Shown one piece after another: positions 33,568 through 45,068 of a DNA stretch of 64,000 bases; position 1 is the stretch's first letter, and every line of letters starts with the position of its first letter. The notes below the pieces were generated by a model. The model did not search any database. It saw only the letters and a program-made list of their open reading frames with translations, and was not told the origin of the DNA. The position numbers and the translations under genes were made by a program. The DNA is from Pristionchus mayeri (lineage: Eukaryota; Nematoda; Chromadorea; Rhabditida; Neodiplogasteridae), in contig BTRK01000002.1 in the NCBI GenBank assembly GCA_036245805.1, forward strand, positions 29,443,067 to 29,507,066, in the 5' to 3' direction.

Positions 33568-35176
33568 ATGACCGGGTTATGGGAACCCTATTCTCTTATC
33601 GGTTCTCTCTTCGTCGCTGCAATAACAATAATCATTTCTGCCTTCGTATATAATCGAATATTCTTAATTCCTACATACAAAGAAAGCCAATACTTGCGAC
33701 TTTACAGTTTCAAAGCTCTAAACGTTTGTTTGTTTTTGATTAATCAACGTCTAATTGCAAAGACTTTTCAGGATACTGTATTATACCTTCTCGTTCTCTT
33801 CATTCTTCGACTTCCCGATCAGAACTTATTGTATTACTTCTTTGAGAGCATTGGTGATAACTTAGACATGCCAGTAAAATTATACAAAGAAGAAGAAACA
33901 CGAAAACTATTATTGCGTATGTTGCACTAGAAATCCAAAGCGTATAAGATGATTCCATGACGAGATATGAAGATGCAATTTTGGGCCTGATCCTTTTGAT
34001 CGTTCCTTTTAAGCTGCAATAATAAATATATATATAGACAATATATATCATAGATAGACAAATTGACCGTCGTTTTGCATTCGAACGAATTGTATTCAAA
34101 CAATATCGCATAATTTAGCCGAATCGTTTGTTGTCATGCTCTGCGGCTTCGTTGTTTGGACTGCACTTTTCGCTCAATTTACATTCGGAATCTGTCTTTC
34201 CCTCAATAGATTTCTAGCTGTGGCTTGATTCCATCTGTTCAAGAAGGTGAGATTTTTTCAATGAAAAAACTATTTTCAGACTTATTCATTTTCAGTTCGA
34301 CCAATCTTACGCCAAATTGTCCCTTCTTGTCATCTACCCGATTCCATTAATTCTAGGAGCTAAAGTATATGCAAAATATAACAATTAGTAAAACATCAAG
34401 CACAGAATCTGATTTGGAAGCCATCTCTGATCAAAGTCGACGGAGCATTCATATTTGAGTCAGGAGGATCGGGAACTGCTAAATATGTTTCTGAATATCG
34501 ACTACCTGACAAAATACTTTTATTTTCATGTTGTCAAATACTCGATATTTGTATACTACATCCTAACAACTCTTTTGCAACTTCTGCTAAATATCGCTTC
34601 ACTAATATATTATCTCAGAAAAACCGTGAATTCCAGTTCAGGAAATCAAAGCAAAGAAAATAGAACAGCAGAAATTGTGAGTTTCATTTTCTTCACAGAA
34701 TATTCACAAATTGACTTAAGGGACTCTACGCCACCACTATCTGTAATTCTGTACTGGCCGTGGTTTACACTGCTCTACAGGTTATTTTGGGAATGTTGAC
34801 GAAAAAAAGTGTTCATAGGTGGCCATCCAGTTCTTTCCTCGATCGGACATCGCTGATATTGCAAGAGAGTTAAGGCTGCAAGGTTGGATTATTGGTTAGA
34901 CAACGTTCACACTAGAATAAGTGCACTAGCTGAACATATTTTGCAGGGAAACGTTATCATCGTGGAGTTAATGTCCCTCATCCACGTTTATCTCCTGCTC
35001 GCGTTTTCGCCTGCGCTTAGGCGAGATTTTCGTTCGAAATTATATTATTTTAATATCGATTTTTCAGAAATCACATTTTTTCTTCGATGTTTCGCAAAAC
35101 TGAACAAATATATCCTGTTACAGTGCACAGCTATTCTCAAGCCAATAAGAAAATAACTGATTGGCATTATGTTTGA
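33568..35176 (+). pseudogene. Decayed 7TM chemoreceptor, full length but broken
   Basis: All ten exons of the family are recognisable (exon 1 33568-33723, exon 2 33772-33853, exon 3 34119-34246, exon 4 34296-34364, exon 5 34406-34486, then exons 6-10 to about 35176), and the start follows a TTTTTCAG acceptor. Three lesions are seen: TGA at 34226-34228 replaces the arginine codon in the NRFLAVAR motif; the exon 6 acceptor reads TTTCAT instead of TTTCAG; and the exon 8 donor is altered so exons 8 and 9 no longer join in frame. The last intron has a GC donor (GCGAGA), like its relatives. Confidence 0.85.
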
Positions 35177-35309
35177 ATGATAAAAAGTGCATTTTCACTT
35201 TCATTCTTGAGTTGCGACAATTCCGTCCACTTTTGGAGACAAACCTTGAGATAAAGTCTGGGTAGGAAAGGATACGTGTGCTTCATAATCCAATCAGTAA
35301 ATGCAATTG

Positions 35310-35378
35310 TAGCACTTTCAAGTGCCATCATGTCTCGAGTCTCAAGAGGGCGAACGAATCAGAGTTCTGGTGAAAACT
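35310..35378 (+). promoter_or_regulatory. Orphan copy of the receptor upstream block
   Basis: AGCACTTTCAAGTGCCATCA, TGTCTCGAGTC and AATCAGAGTTCTGGTGAA, near-identical to 32283-32347. No plus-strand receptor follows: the next gene is on the minus strand. It probably marks a lost receptor. Confidence 0.45.
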
Positions 35379-36092
35379 AGGCAAAACAAGGAAGTTCATA
35401 TTTCCGAGAAAATGATGAGGATTTTTAAAAATTAGTTCGTTGTTCATCGAGGAGATTTAATGTGCGTTAATTTCACAAATTACTTTGAAAATATTTAAAA
35501 GTCATTCATAAATAGTTGAATGAAAATATGAACTTATCATAATTTTTAGATTATCATCTTGATCACATATGTTCGTTATTCCATATATCATGACAAAATT
35601 GCAATGTAAAATCGACGAGACGCTCGAAAACACGAATCTTGATTCATGAGTATCAGAAAAATTACGGGTGGATGGGTGGGGAAAACGTAATTGGTTCTTT
35701 GCACATGTGTGATTTGCCCTTTACTCAGTACGTTCTGTCCTGTTACGCAACTTGCAGCCAAAGCACCTTTCATAGATCACATCCGCTTCGTGCCAAGTCA
35801 TTATACCTTTACAACATCTGTTTGTCCATCATTCAGATTAGGTGTTTATGTACATCATGCTAAGATCCTCGAAGATCTCGAGAGAGAATGGAGAAGTATA
35901 CACTGGAATCGTCTTCAACAGCATTTGAAGGCCTGCATTTTTAAAATTGTTCAACAAAATTATATCGAAATCACTTGTTTTCAGTTGGTGCCTCGACGAA
36001 TTTGAACACTCGTCTACCAAACAGACGAACTTTCCTGAAAGAGATGATTAGGGTGGTGATGAGTATTTCCGAAATGTCCTTCTGCGGGGACA
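35379..36092. other. Intergenic stretch without a recognised gene
   Basis: AT-rich sequence with only short frames. Small frames around 35588-36020 lack splice or domain support. A minus-strand frame just left of 36159 is probably the 3' flank of the SRAB-like gene, whose stop I place at 36093. Confidence 0.4.
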
Positions 36093-38104
36093 TTACTTGA
36101 GGCTTTGTCGCACTCGCGGCTCGTAAACAATCACTCCCGGCGCGACAATCACCATTGTACTGAAAGCTTCGTTCAATTTTACGAATTATTGTTGCATCTT
36201 CATTTTTAAAGTCAAATAAGTCAAATACCAATCATCCAAATACGTGAGCAATGTTGTTGGCGAGGGAGCGAAACGAACGATAATTGTGAGGAGAGGGTTT
36301 TATTTCAAATTTTCCCAGAAAACTCACACTCCCAACCAGAAGTCAAGCATTTCCTGTGAGAAACATCGAATCCAATCATAATATCTGAAACCGGGGTTGT
36401 TTTCGTTTATACATCAAATTTGCCAAGCTATACTTTGCGGGTCCAATGAAGATCCTCGTGAAATAGAAAGAGAACGCCGGAGCTGCGCATATCATAATTG
36501 GAATGGCGAGTCGGAAGAAATACTGAAGCGTCGATGGAGTTTTTCGCTTGTCCTACATCCAACCTTCGTCATTGCCATATTCTCTCGGAACTGGAAGGAT
36601 CGTGCGACTGAGTATCGAATAATCTGCGCTCCTTTCCTTTGTAATTCCACTTCTCGGATGTTTGCTATGCGAACCACGGCGAATAACTGGGAAATGGTAA
36701 TGAAAAATGGTAATTATTTTTGCGTGTTCTCTGGACAAAAAGGAGGAGATCATTAACGAAAGAAATTCGCGTAATCGTTTGATCGCTACCGAGAAGCTTA
36801 AACGTACAGCAGCACCGATAACAGCAATTACGAGTTGAATAAGCGGAAATATGTAATCGGGGACGAAATCTGAAAAGCTATGCGAAGTATGTGAGATGAA
36901 ATCTTAAGCTCACCGTAAACGACAAGATAGGCTTGAGAAAACGAAAATATCATCAATATAGATTCGGAAATCAAGAAAACAAGAACAGTTGAGGGGCGCT
37001 GGCTCTCATACCTAAGGTGATTTCAATATGAATTTGATAAACACATTGAGATGTGTGAAATGAACCACTCACCACTTCCAATGAATCGTGGCGATGCCAC
37101 TAATGGTAAGCTGCAATTTTATCTTTTTTTAAACTTAAAAGTGATTTTTTTAGTAGAGAAGGAAGGGATAGTTTTTTATGATATGAATTTGCGATTAAAA
37201 ATATAAATAAATGATCAATGGAACGGGGAAGCAGCTTAGGAACAAGTAATTAGTCTCTGTGCCCTATCGCTAAAAGATGAGGGGTGGAACTGCTTGGAAT
37301 AATCAGCTGCTCAATTAGATGCAGACGAACATTCCGCAAAAGTAGCTCATAAACTGGACGCGGCTCAGACAACAAATAAGGACAAGAGTGTCCGACACTG
37401 AAATGAATGGTTTAGACACTCGAATTATTTGGATACACCACGAAAACTGACCAAAATGTTGCCATAATACTGAAAATGGATGATCGCCAATCGAGCTAGC
37501 CCCGCTACGTGGGACACTGGAATTGCGCACACAATTATTAGACGAGTCTGCAATGAAAAGTATTTATTTTTAAAAAATGAATACGATTGCAACCGAATGT
37601 TAATTACGCCTCCTTCTCAGTTGACTTACGCAATCTAGCAATACAATACCCATATTTATTACAAGCAGAAATGATATAAAAAACCTGTCATTTTTAAAAC
37701 TTACATTCAAGTGAATCGATTTTATTTACAGAAGCGCGAATGCGGCAACTGGGCAAATTTTCAAATCGGCTATGAGAAACAAACACTGAAAGATATTTTT
37801 TTGGATAACTCTTCGCATGAGATATGGCTACAACTGCTCATTCTACAATTTCACTTATCCCTCAGGTGAATGCGCTTCGTTAATCACGATTAAGATAACG
37901 GGACTAAAAGCGAATTGCAAATTGAAGAGGGTAAATTGTAAATAAGAAACAATTTCCATTGCACTTGCTTGTTAAACTCGCGAGAGAAGGTTCAGAAAGA
38001 ATACATTCGAATTTATCAAAACTCACTTCAACACTGTAGAGAATCTCATAGAGTGGAAAATACAAATCAGTCTGAGATCGATTGAGCGAATTGAATAGGA
38101 ACAT
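36093..38104 (-). CDS. SRAB-like 7TM chemoreceptor with a 28-nt intron
   Basis: Twelve minus-strand exons: 38104-38027, 37785-37730, 37684-37630, 37547-37439, 37397-37327, 37110-37073, 37011-36914, 36869-36790, 36686-36564, 36522-36413, 36384-36328 and 36159-36093. All join in phase to 313 residues. Seven hydrophobic stretches are visible. The segment LTISGIATIHWKWYES sits where SRA/SRAB receptors carry their E-R-x-x-A-T...Y-E motif (the ER pair reads SG here), and a preceding S-D-T...C...R block fits the loop 1-TM3 region. Intron 10 (36412-36385) is only 28 nt. The final exon forms a hydrophobic TM7 (VIVAPGVIVYEP). Class assignment is moderate; the gene model is strong because twelve exons keep frame. 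Confidence 0.75.
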
Positions 38105-38786
38105 TACAGAGTGCGCTTGAAAACGGAATCACTTAGGGATGTGAAAAATACAGTATATAGACAGTCAATAACACGAAATAACACTAGACAAGGAACATAA
38201 CGAGGGAGACAAATATGGTTAAAAAGATCTTCAAATAAATAGGACAAAGAACAATAATTTTGAAAACGAGAGAAAAGAGAGAGAGAAAGAAGTAAATGCT
38301 AGTTGTGAATGGTAGAGGGAAAAGCAGAAGTAATTTCCATTGCAGCTGCATTTTCAAGCCGGCGCAGAGTGACAGCGTAAGTGCAATTGCAGATCGCGTA
38401 GTGTCATAGGTGAGCGTCAAGTACTCCGGTATCGGGGAAGCTAAATAATACCTAGACGGCAGACAAGGAGAATGTAGGCAAAAGAATAATCAAACTCTGG
38501 TGAAGGTAGACCAAAACAGGGGACAATAACAATGTGATTACAGCGAGTATGGAAAGTGTAGGTTATTTATCGCGCAACATGCTCGTCAATTCACGGAAAA
38601 GAGCGACGATTTCCTTTATTGGTCACCGCTCAGAGGCTTCGATTCTGTTTCAGTTCCGCGTTCAAAGTTACTCTTCTCGCGGTTGGTGGAATGTCTCGCC
38701 GAACACCGATGAGCATACGACGAATCTGATCACTTGTTTTGCGTTTCGAATAGTATTGCCATGACATGTGCAAAAGTTGTATATAA

Positions 38787-40456
38787 TTATGGAGTAACTG
38801 AACCATATATACCCACATTTCTGTGCTGGAAGAGCATCACCCAAGGCGCGACAGCATTGTTGTATGCATTGGCGAATTTGAAAGTGGCGTAGAACATTTC
38901 AGCGCTGACAATACCATAAATTAGCAACTATGATTTTTATATTGTGGCAGATTCTCATTTTTATATAAAACTTATGCTTCTAAAATTAAAATTTATGTCA
39001 ATACGGAGGGGAATACAACCCTAATTCAACAATATTCTAACGTATCCCTTTCACAATTATACCACGTCATATTTCTGAGTGAAAATTGAAAAGAAAACAT
39101 CCATAGACCTTCCCCATTAATTCTTCCAAGAATAAGGTGGGGTAGAACGACAATTATGATTACGAATCCACCTCAATTTGCTTTAAAATTGGAAAAAAAG
39201 ATTGTGCAACCAGTTGAAATCAGCACAGCGGAAATTGTTGTTGACATTGATGTCCTGGAGAGTTTCTGAAGATTTGGTTCCTATTTTTTATGAAACTATT
39301 CCGATAACTGCACTCAATTCACTTTAAGTTTGTTCACTCTACATCCCACGAATACATATAGGACGATAGTTATTATCTCGAAAAGACCACCAATTGCGAC
39401 TGCTATTTCCTGAAAATTTTAATAATTATGTGTCCGAATAATCTATGATGCAATAATAAATAATCGCACCAAAATAAAAATAATGTACCTGATATATTAA
39501 ATTGGGTAGTTCTCCGACAATCACTAGAGCCACTCCCTCCGTGCGCACCGGAGAGATCCGAATGCAGTAAGCATCCTAAACTTTGCAAAAAATATGTATA
39601 TCCATGGATAAAGATTTATAGTTGTAATGACATACCTCAAAAGGATAAACAAGCGGAAGGCATTCCAGCATTGTCACAACCCAGAAGACAATTATAATTC
39701 GGTTGATGCGTCCCTCTGACCAGAACTGAAATAATGATATTTTGCAAATTTATTTTCATGTGTTTACAGGACCTATGGGATACCATTGATTTGTTCACCT
39801 GCATGTGAGCCATCGGGTTTATTAGGGCGCTCACGCGATTGATCGCTATCAGAATGTGGAAAAAGGCCATTAGTAGGATGAGAGGGACTGATTGCATGAT
39901 GAAAAGCTTGCCCAACCACCACGAATTATCCTGAATCAGGGTTGTGATTCAATAATCATTCCACCTTTTTGCGAATGTGAGCGTTCCTAGGCTATAATAA
40001 CGTTTATATTTCTAAATTCACTTAATTTAAGTAGTGACATGAAACGAACTCAAACACATTTTATTTTTGAAGCATATCAAACCTTGTAAAAGTTTACGAA
40101 TATCCCATAGGCGGCAGGTTCTTGGACAAGAATGAAAACGATGAAGTAGAGTAGATTTGCGACAACTGAACATATATTCAAAATCAAATCATTTGTACGT
40201 TCTGAACGCATTATTCCACTAGTTTTTGCTCAAGCTTTTCTGATTTCTTGCGTGTGTTCAATTTGATAAAATAATCATGGGTTTTAGATAGAATGATCAT
40301 GAATGACCTACCCAAATTGGTCAACGTCGCTCGGAATGCGTACTCTAGTGATGCATACTTCGCCCCTTTCTGCAGCATAACTGAGAGATACCGACAGTGG
40401 AGAGGAAACGTCGCCAGAATAACGACGTCAGCGAGAACTGTGAGAGCCGTGTCCAT
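38787..40456 (-). CDS. SRG-like 7TM chemoreceptor; last exons uncertain
   Basis: Exons 40456-40312, 40165-40083, 39930-39799, 39725-39636, 39575-39489 and 39409-39323 join in phase and encode TM1-TM5. The junction of exons 3 and 4 gives INRVSALINPMAHMQ then FWSEGRINR, the N-R...P...FW pattern of SRG receptors. Exon 7 starts at 39265 (KLSRTSMSTTISAVLIST), and a TM7 exon near 38925-38800 contains APWVMLFQHRN, as expected for SRG. How exon 7 joins the TM7 exon is unclear: candidate donors give a phase clash or need a very short intron, and the tail may end at 38787 or continue to about 38630. It is either an intact gene with a splice I cannot resolve or an early pseudogene. Confidence 0.65.
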
Positions 40457-41657
40457 GGTTGAATACCACTAGAATATCATAATTGTATTTGTATTTCCAT
40501 TTCGAAGGATGACACATCTATTGAAATCACAATTAATGAGAGCAATGCACCTGGGTTACAAAAACACAACGAATAGTTTTCCGCGAGTATAACCAGTCGA
40601 ACGTTGAACTGAGAGTACTCCATACTTCCCCTGAAACTACGTTCGTGCCTCTTTTTCCCATAAAAACCATGCGCAACCTTTCGGCTTTTCACTCTCCCGT
40701 CCTCGCACCACGAGGAGTCTGAAAAAGCGTGGGATTGTTGTAGACCTCCGCCAGATTCTCTCCATCTCTCACATGATCTCGCTCGCACTAAGAAGGGGGC
40801 GTTGACATTTGGGAATTCGTGGCTCGTAATAACATATTAAAAGCAATGAGTTGACGTTAGCTCTATGGCTTCTTTGAAAACAGATAGAAATGTATTTGCA
40901 AATATTTTACTTGCACAAACTATACGACTTTTCGAAGTGTTTGAGAATCGGCTCAATGATGGCTACAGATGAGCAGTTTAGCTCATGATACACCGGGGAA
41001 CGCGAGAATTTCAAACTGTTTGCGCAGCCGTGTATGAATCAGACTCACGCTTCTCCCTCTGAAAAAAACGTGATATTTTGTTGTGGACTATTTTGTGGAT
41101 ATCGCAAGCCCCGGAAGCTGCTGTGAATCAGTAAACAGAAAGCTTTCGATAAGATTACCATTATCAGCTTTACCTGTAAACAAGTTGTAGAATAACAGCT
41201 TTGACCACAAGCTTCTCCGTCATACATTTCACAATACAGTCCACTTTCGTATAGTAGCGCATGCGACCTTCCAGTGGCCACTCTCCCCTTATCTGATTGT
41301 TTCTGTCTGGAACTTCAGGCTCCTATCGCATCGGTCAGCCGTTTCAGAGAGAACAGAGAAAATAGAGAGACTCAGGCGGACAAGTGGCTTATCACTGTAC
41401 GACTATGAATCATTGTGACGGTTCAAGCCGTTATTTATCGCGTGAAGGGGGCTATCGGTCAAGCCATCTCTTCCTTCTCCATGCTCTCTAACTCCCTCTG
41501 GTCAGCAAGAGATGGGAGGTCACATGGAACGGTCAAGCTGGTCACACGTAAGGAGAGAGAGCAATCAGGTGGTATATAAACATGGGAGGGATGGCGATAG
41601 ATATCGCATCGGGCTTCATCCCTAAAACTTCCCAGCCTTCTTCGCTTCATCATAAAA
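40457..41657. other. Divergent promoter region, SRG-like gene / ShKT gene
   Basis: No gene seen. The right part holds GATA-type sites (CTTATCTGATT near 41288, GGCTTATCAC near 41387) and a TATA-like GGTATATAAAC at about 41571, some 85 bp before the ShKT start codon. Confidence 0.4.
41571..41580 (+). promoter_or_regulatory. TATA box of the ShKT gene
   Basis: GTATATAAAC about 80 bp before the start codon, with GATA sites further upstream. GATA plus TATA is common before nematode intestinal secreted-protein genes; tissue is an inference. Confidence 0.45.
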
Positions 41658-42826
41658 ATGCTCCGAATCATCTCAATCATGTCCTTCATCTCCATGACTT
41701 CCGCAGCGATCCTCATTCCTCGGGGATTCGCTGTGGCAGCAGTGAGGGAAGTGGCGGCGACGTGTGCGGATACGCAGAGCCCAGGTATCGTCTAGAATTA
41801 GCACTAAAATGTTGCTTTTAATATGATTATACTGCTCAAGAGTCAACAAATCTTCCCAAAACGTGAAATATTGCAGACATTTGCACGCCGAGCACCTGCA
41901 AGACGATGCCCAGCCTTGGATTCGACATGTGCCGAGTTCGTTCGTTTTCCAATTCTTAGGCTGAGAAAAGCCAATGGACAAATTTTCTCCTGAGTGACGA
42001 ACTATACTTTAGTTCTGCAAAATGTAGTGTGAGTCCATTCTAAATAGGAATTCACCGAATAGATACTAAAACGGGCTGGACAACAAACAGACCAATCCTA
42101 TTACTATTTCTCGCATTGAATCTCTTTTGATAAGACTAGAGTAAATGCTCTCAGCCTGTTCGTTCCCTCTGTCAAAGTGGAAATCAATCAGCCATGAATG
42201 AACAATTGCAGAAGAGCTGTGGATGGTGCGACCTCTCCGAGCCTCCCTGCCAGAATGCCGCTGATGACGGCATCTGTGATGCTTACAAGGTGATTTTTTT
42301 TCAAATTTTCGATTCCAACCACATTTCTCCATTTAAACATACCGGAAATTTTTTTTTCTCAAAATCGGTTCAACATAGACTACACAAAAGGTAAAATTGT
42401 CAATTGCAGGCCGCCGATCAGTGTTCGATGAAGAGCGTTGAGACCAACTGTGCCAAGTCGTGCGGCATCTGCACTCCTGCTCCCCCGGCTCCCTCGAAAG
42501 ACTGCGAGAACATTGCTGATGATGGAACCTGCGACGGCTACGCGGTCAGTTTCTTCTGTATATTCCCCCCCCCTCCACTCTTGGGAACTTCAATGAGCGA
42601 GCGCATGCAGTGCAATGTATCAGCAATTTTGTGACGGGAGTGTTGATAATTCTTTAGTGATGAGTTTTATCTCTAGTGCCACGTTTTTGACTTATCATTT
42701 TCTCCAAGCGATGGTTGGTCCTGGAATTAACTCACAGATTTGAAGAAAATATGTTTTCAGGCAGCCGAGCTGTGCTCATCGGGCAGTGTGAAGGCGAACT
42801 GCCAGAAGTCGTGCAACCTCTGCTGA
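41658..42826 (+). CDS. Secreted protein with three ShKT domains
   Basis: Exons 41658-41784, 41877-41935, 42155-42289, 42410-42544 and 42761-42826; 173 residues. A hydrophobic signal peptide (MLRIISIMSFISMTSAAI) starts the protein. Three six-cysteine ShKT units follow, each ending in a K-S-C-x-x-C signature: QKSCGWC, AKSCGIC and QKSCNLC. Units two and three have the typical opening C-x-N-x-A-D-D-G-x-C-D. A short proline-rich linker (PAPPAPSK) separates units two and three. ShKT modules in nematodes are found in secreted and cuticle or gut-lumen proteins; the role here is unknown. The final residues lie directly after the last cysteine pair, as often seen. Confidence 0.9.
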
Positions 42827-43398
42827 TCTCCGATCTTTGACCTTTGATCTCGTCGTCCTTTCTCGATGTTGTACATAGTGATCATGAAATAAATAAATAA
42901 TAATTTATTTAGTTTTGAGTAACATTCTGAATAAGCTACAAAACGGAATTCGGGGTAGTGGCAAGAAGAAAATGGCAAATCGTTATCATCACTGTCCTTG
43001 GTTTTTAAATGACAAATGCATTTTTATCTTCGGCGAAATTTCTGGAGACTTAAAAGTTCGAAATTTGAAAAAATCTCTTGATTCTGATGATGTTTATTTG
43101 TGGAATTAATCACAATATTTCAGAATTCCTCAAATTCATTCTTTCCAAAATCACACAAAATTCATGAGCTATGATAGTTGTTCATCAACATTTATAAGGT
43201 GTTCAAAATATTAGTCTGGTTGAACACTAGGAATTCGATCCATAAATGTCCATCTTCTCAAGCATCGTACCACTCTATAACACTACACAAAATTCACAAC
43301 ACCTTGTTGACACTTTTCTATCACTGTTATGGTAAATGAACGCACCTTTTCCACCTCTATCGTGACGAAATTTGGGGAGCTATTATCATATCAGGAAC

Positions 43399-43472
43399 TC
43401 TCCCTCTCTGATAAGAGGCAGACAATGACACACTGGGGCACTAGTATAACGCGAAGGGAGCATGGCATATAA
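43399..43472 (+). promoter_or_regulatory. GATA site and TATA box upstream of EGF-like gene 1
   Basis: CTGATAAGAGG at about 43408 matches the TGATAAG GATA-factor core, and GCATATAAAAC at about 43464 is a TATA box. Start codon 60 bp downstream. Confidence 0.5.
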
Positions 43473-43526
43473 AACTCAAGGATGCCCTTATCTCGATACG
43501 AGTCACTTCTCTACTCAATTTCTGCA

Positions 43527-43972
43527 ATGCCATCCTGTAAACTTACACTCATTTCCCTCAGCCTCCTCGCCTCCCTGTGTTCCAGTGAGTTTCAAACGCA
43601 CTTCAAATTACTGACGCATCATGCCTTCTTTTCTCGAATGACATTAACATTATTTTGTAGGTTTTGTACTTCGGTCCTGCAACGGCAATGGCGTCCTGGT
43701 CAACGGTGCCTGCGAATGCGCCGAGTCATTCACTGGGCCAAACTGCGAGAACTGTGAGTCCATTTAGTCTTGAATCAATAATTCGTCGATTAATGTGCCA
43801 AAGTTAATCATTAGCAATGTTATCATTTCGTATTTCAGTCCTGGCTCTCGCCTGTGTCAACGGCGGTTGCGAAGCGCCTGGAACCTACTGCAGTTTCGGA
43901 AACGCAGACTGCTCTTCTGATCCTATACTGTGCGGAGGAAGGACCGGCTGGTGTCTACCTCAGTGGAAGTAA
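43527..43972 (+). CDS. Small secreted EGF-like cysteine-rich protein, copy 1
   Basis: Exons 43527-43584, 43661-43753 and 43839-43972; 94 residues. Signal peptide (KLTLISLSLLASLCSS), then an EGF-like half with a C-x-C...G-x-x-C-E pattern (CECAESFTGPNCEN), then a second cysteine-rich block beginning ACVNGGCEAPGTYCSFG and ending WCLPQWK. I chose ATG 43527 over the in-frame 43482 because it places the signal peptide at the N-terminus and lies after the TATA box at normal distance. A tandem paralogue lies at 45069. Confidence 0.85.
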
Positions 43973-45068
43973 ACAATCGCATCCTGTGCCGCCGTGATAC
44001 TGCAATGTTAATGACTTTCATCTTTCATTCCGAGCTTATTCATTTAGAGCTTTCACAATGTGATCGGGTTGCGATATGGGTGACATTTTGCCTTCATTTT
44101 TTAGTTCGAATAAAGCAATTGCAGTAAATAATGAATGCAAAAACATGTGTAGAGCTTCATATATTCGAAATACGTTCCTTAGACAGGCTTGTCTCTATTT
44201 AAAACTTCGGAACTCATATTCCATCGTATTCCTATCAAATTTAGCAATCAGATGAGATGAGCACGTGAGAGCGCGTAAAATGGTTCATGAATACGAGCAA
44301 ACTATGCCACAGACAAGATACAAGATATCAAATATAGTTATACCTATTAGTGATTTTGGCTGAGATAGCCATGCAAATATTTAAAAGTAATGACGATTGT
44401 GATGCAGCATTGCACCCTGAACTGTGATATGCGAGAAGAATGTATCTATTTAACGTTCCTCGCCTGACTCATCGAGGTGTCAACAGCAAATTAACTAGTA
44501 GCAACGTTTTCATACTTCTCTTGAAAAGTGAGCGCATATCAGGCTGCGGGAATCGATGAGACATTTTGAAGACTTTGTTTTGGTAACTTAGCTGAACCGA
44601 TTTTCACCCCATTATAAGAAGCTCACTTGTAGACAATACAAAACAACAAACACACAATTACCACACAATTGTCTTCCAATGACAACATCGGCTTACCTCA
44701 AAATCAAAGATCTCTATTGTCAATCACGAAAGAATTATCAAGCATATTTTGAACATATTTTGTGCATATTTTACACAAGTACAGCTCAACCACATTTATA
44801 AATCGCTATAAACGTAGAAGCGCTAGAAGATCGACCATTGCCAAACGTGCTACTTCAGTCGTCATCACAAGAAGGAAGTTCGAAATATTTACTCAATTTC
44901 GAAATGTTCGTTATTTGCTAACATAGCATGTGGTGAAAGTAAAGGTGAATTTCCTATGATAAAGGCGATCGCGTCGAAACACGTTTGTCCCGCGATAGAT
45001 AACACTTTCGCAGGTATAAATTCACCGAGAGACAGACAAAGTGGCACGCGATTTCAAAACCCCCATAA
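43973..45068. other. Intergenic stretch before EGF-like gene 2
   Basis: No gene recognised. Near the right end are TATGATAAAGGCG (GATA-like, about 44957), a second GATAGATAAC near 44996 and GGTATAAATTC (TATA-like, about 45013), repeating the promoter plan of the first EGF-like gene. Confidence 0.4.

Noticed and set aside
38630..38786. Cytoplasmic tail exon of the SRG-like receptor
   Set aside because: A basic frame suits a receptor tail, but no splice from the TM7 exon keeps frame with a reasonable intron, so it was left out of the model.
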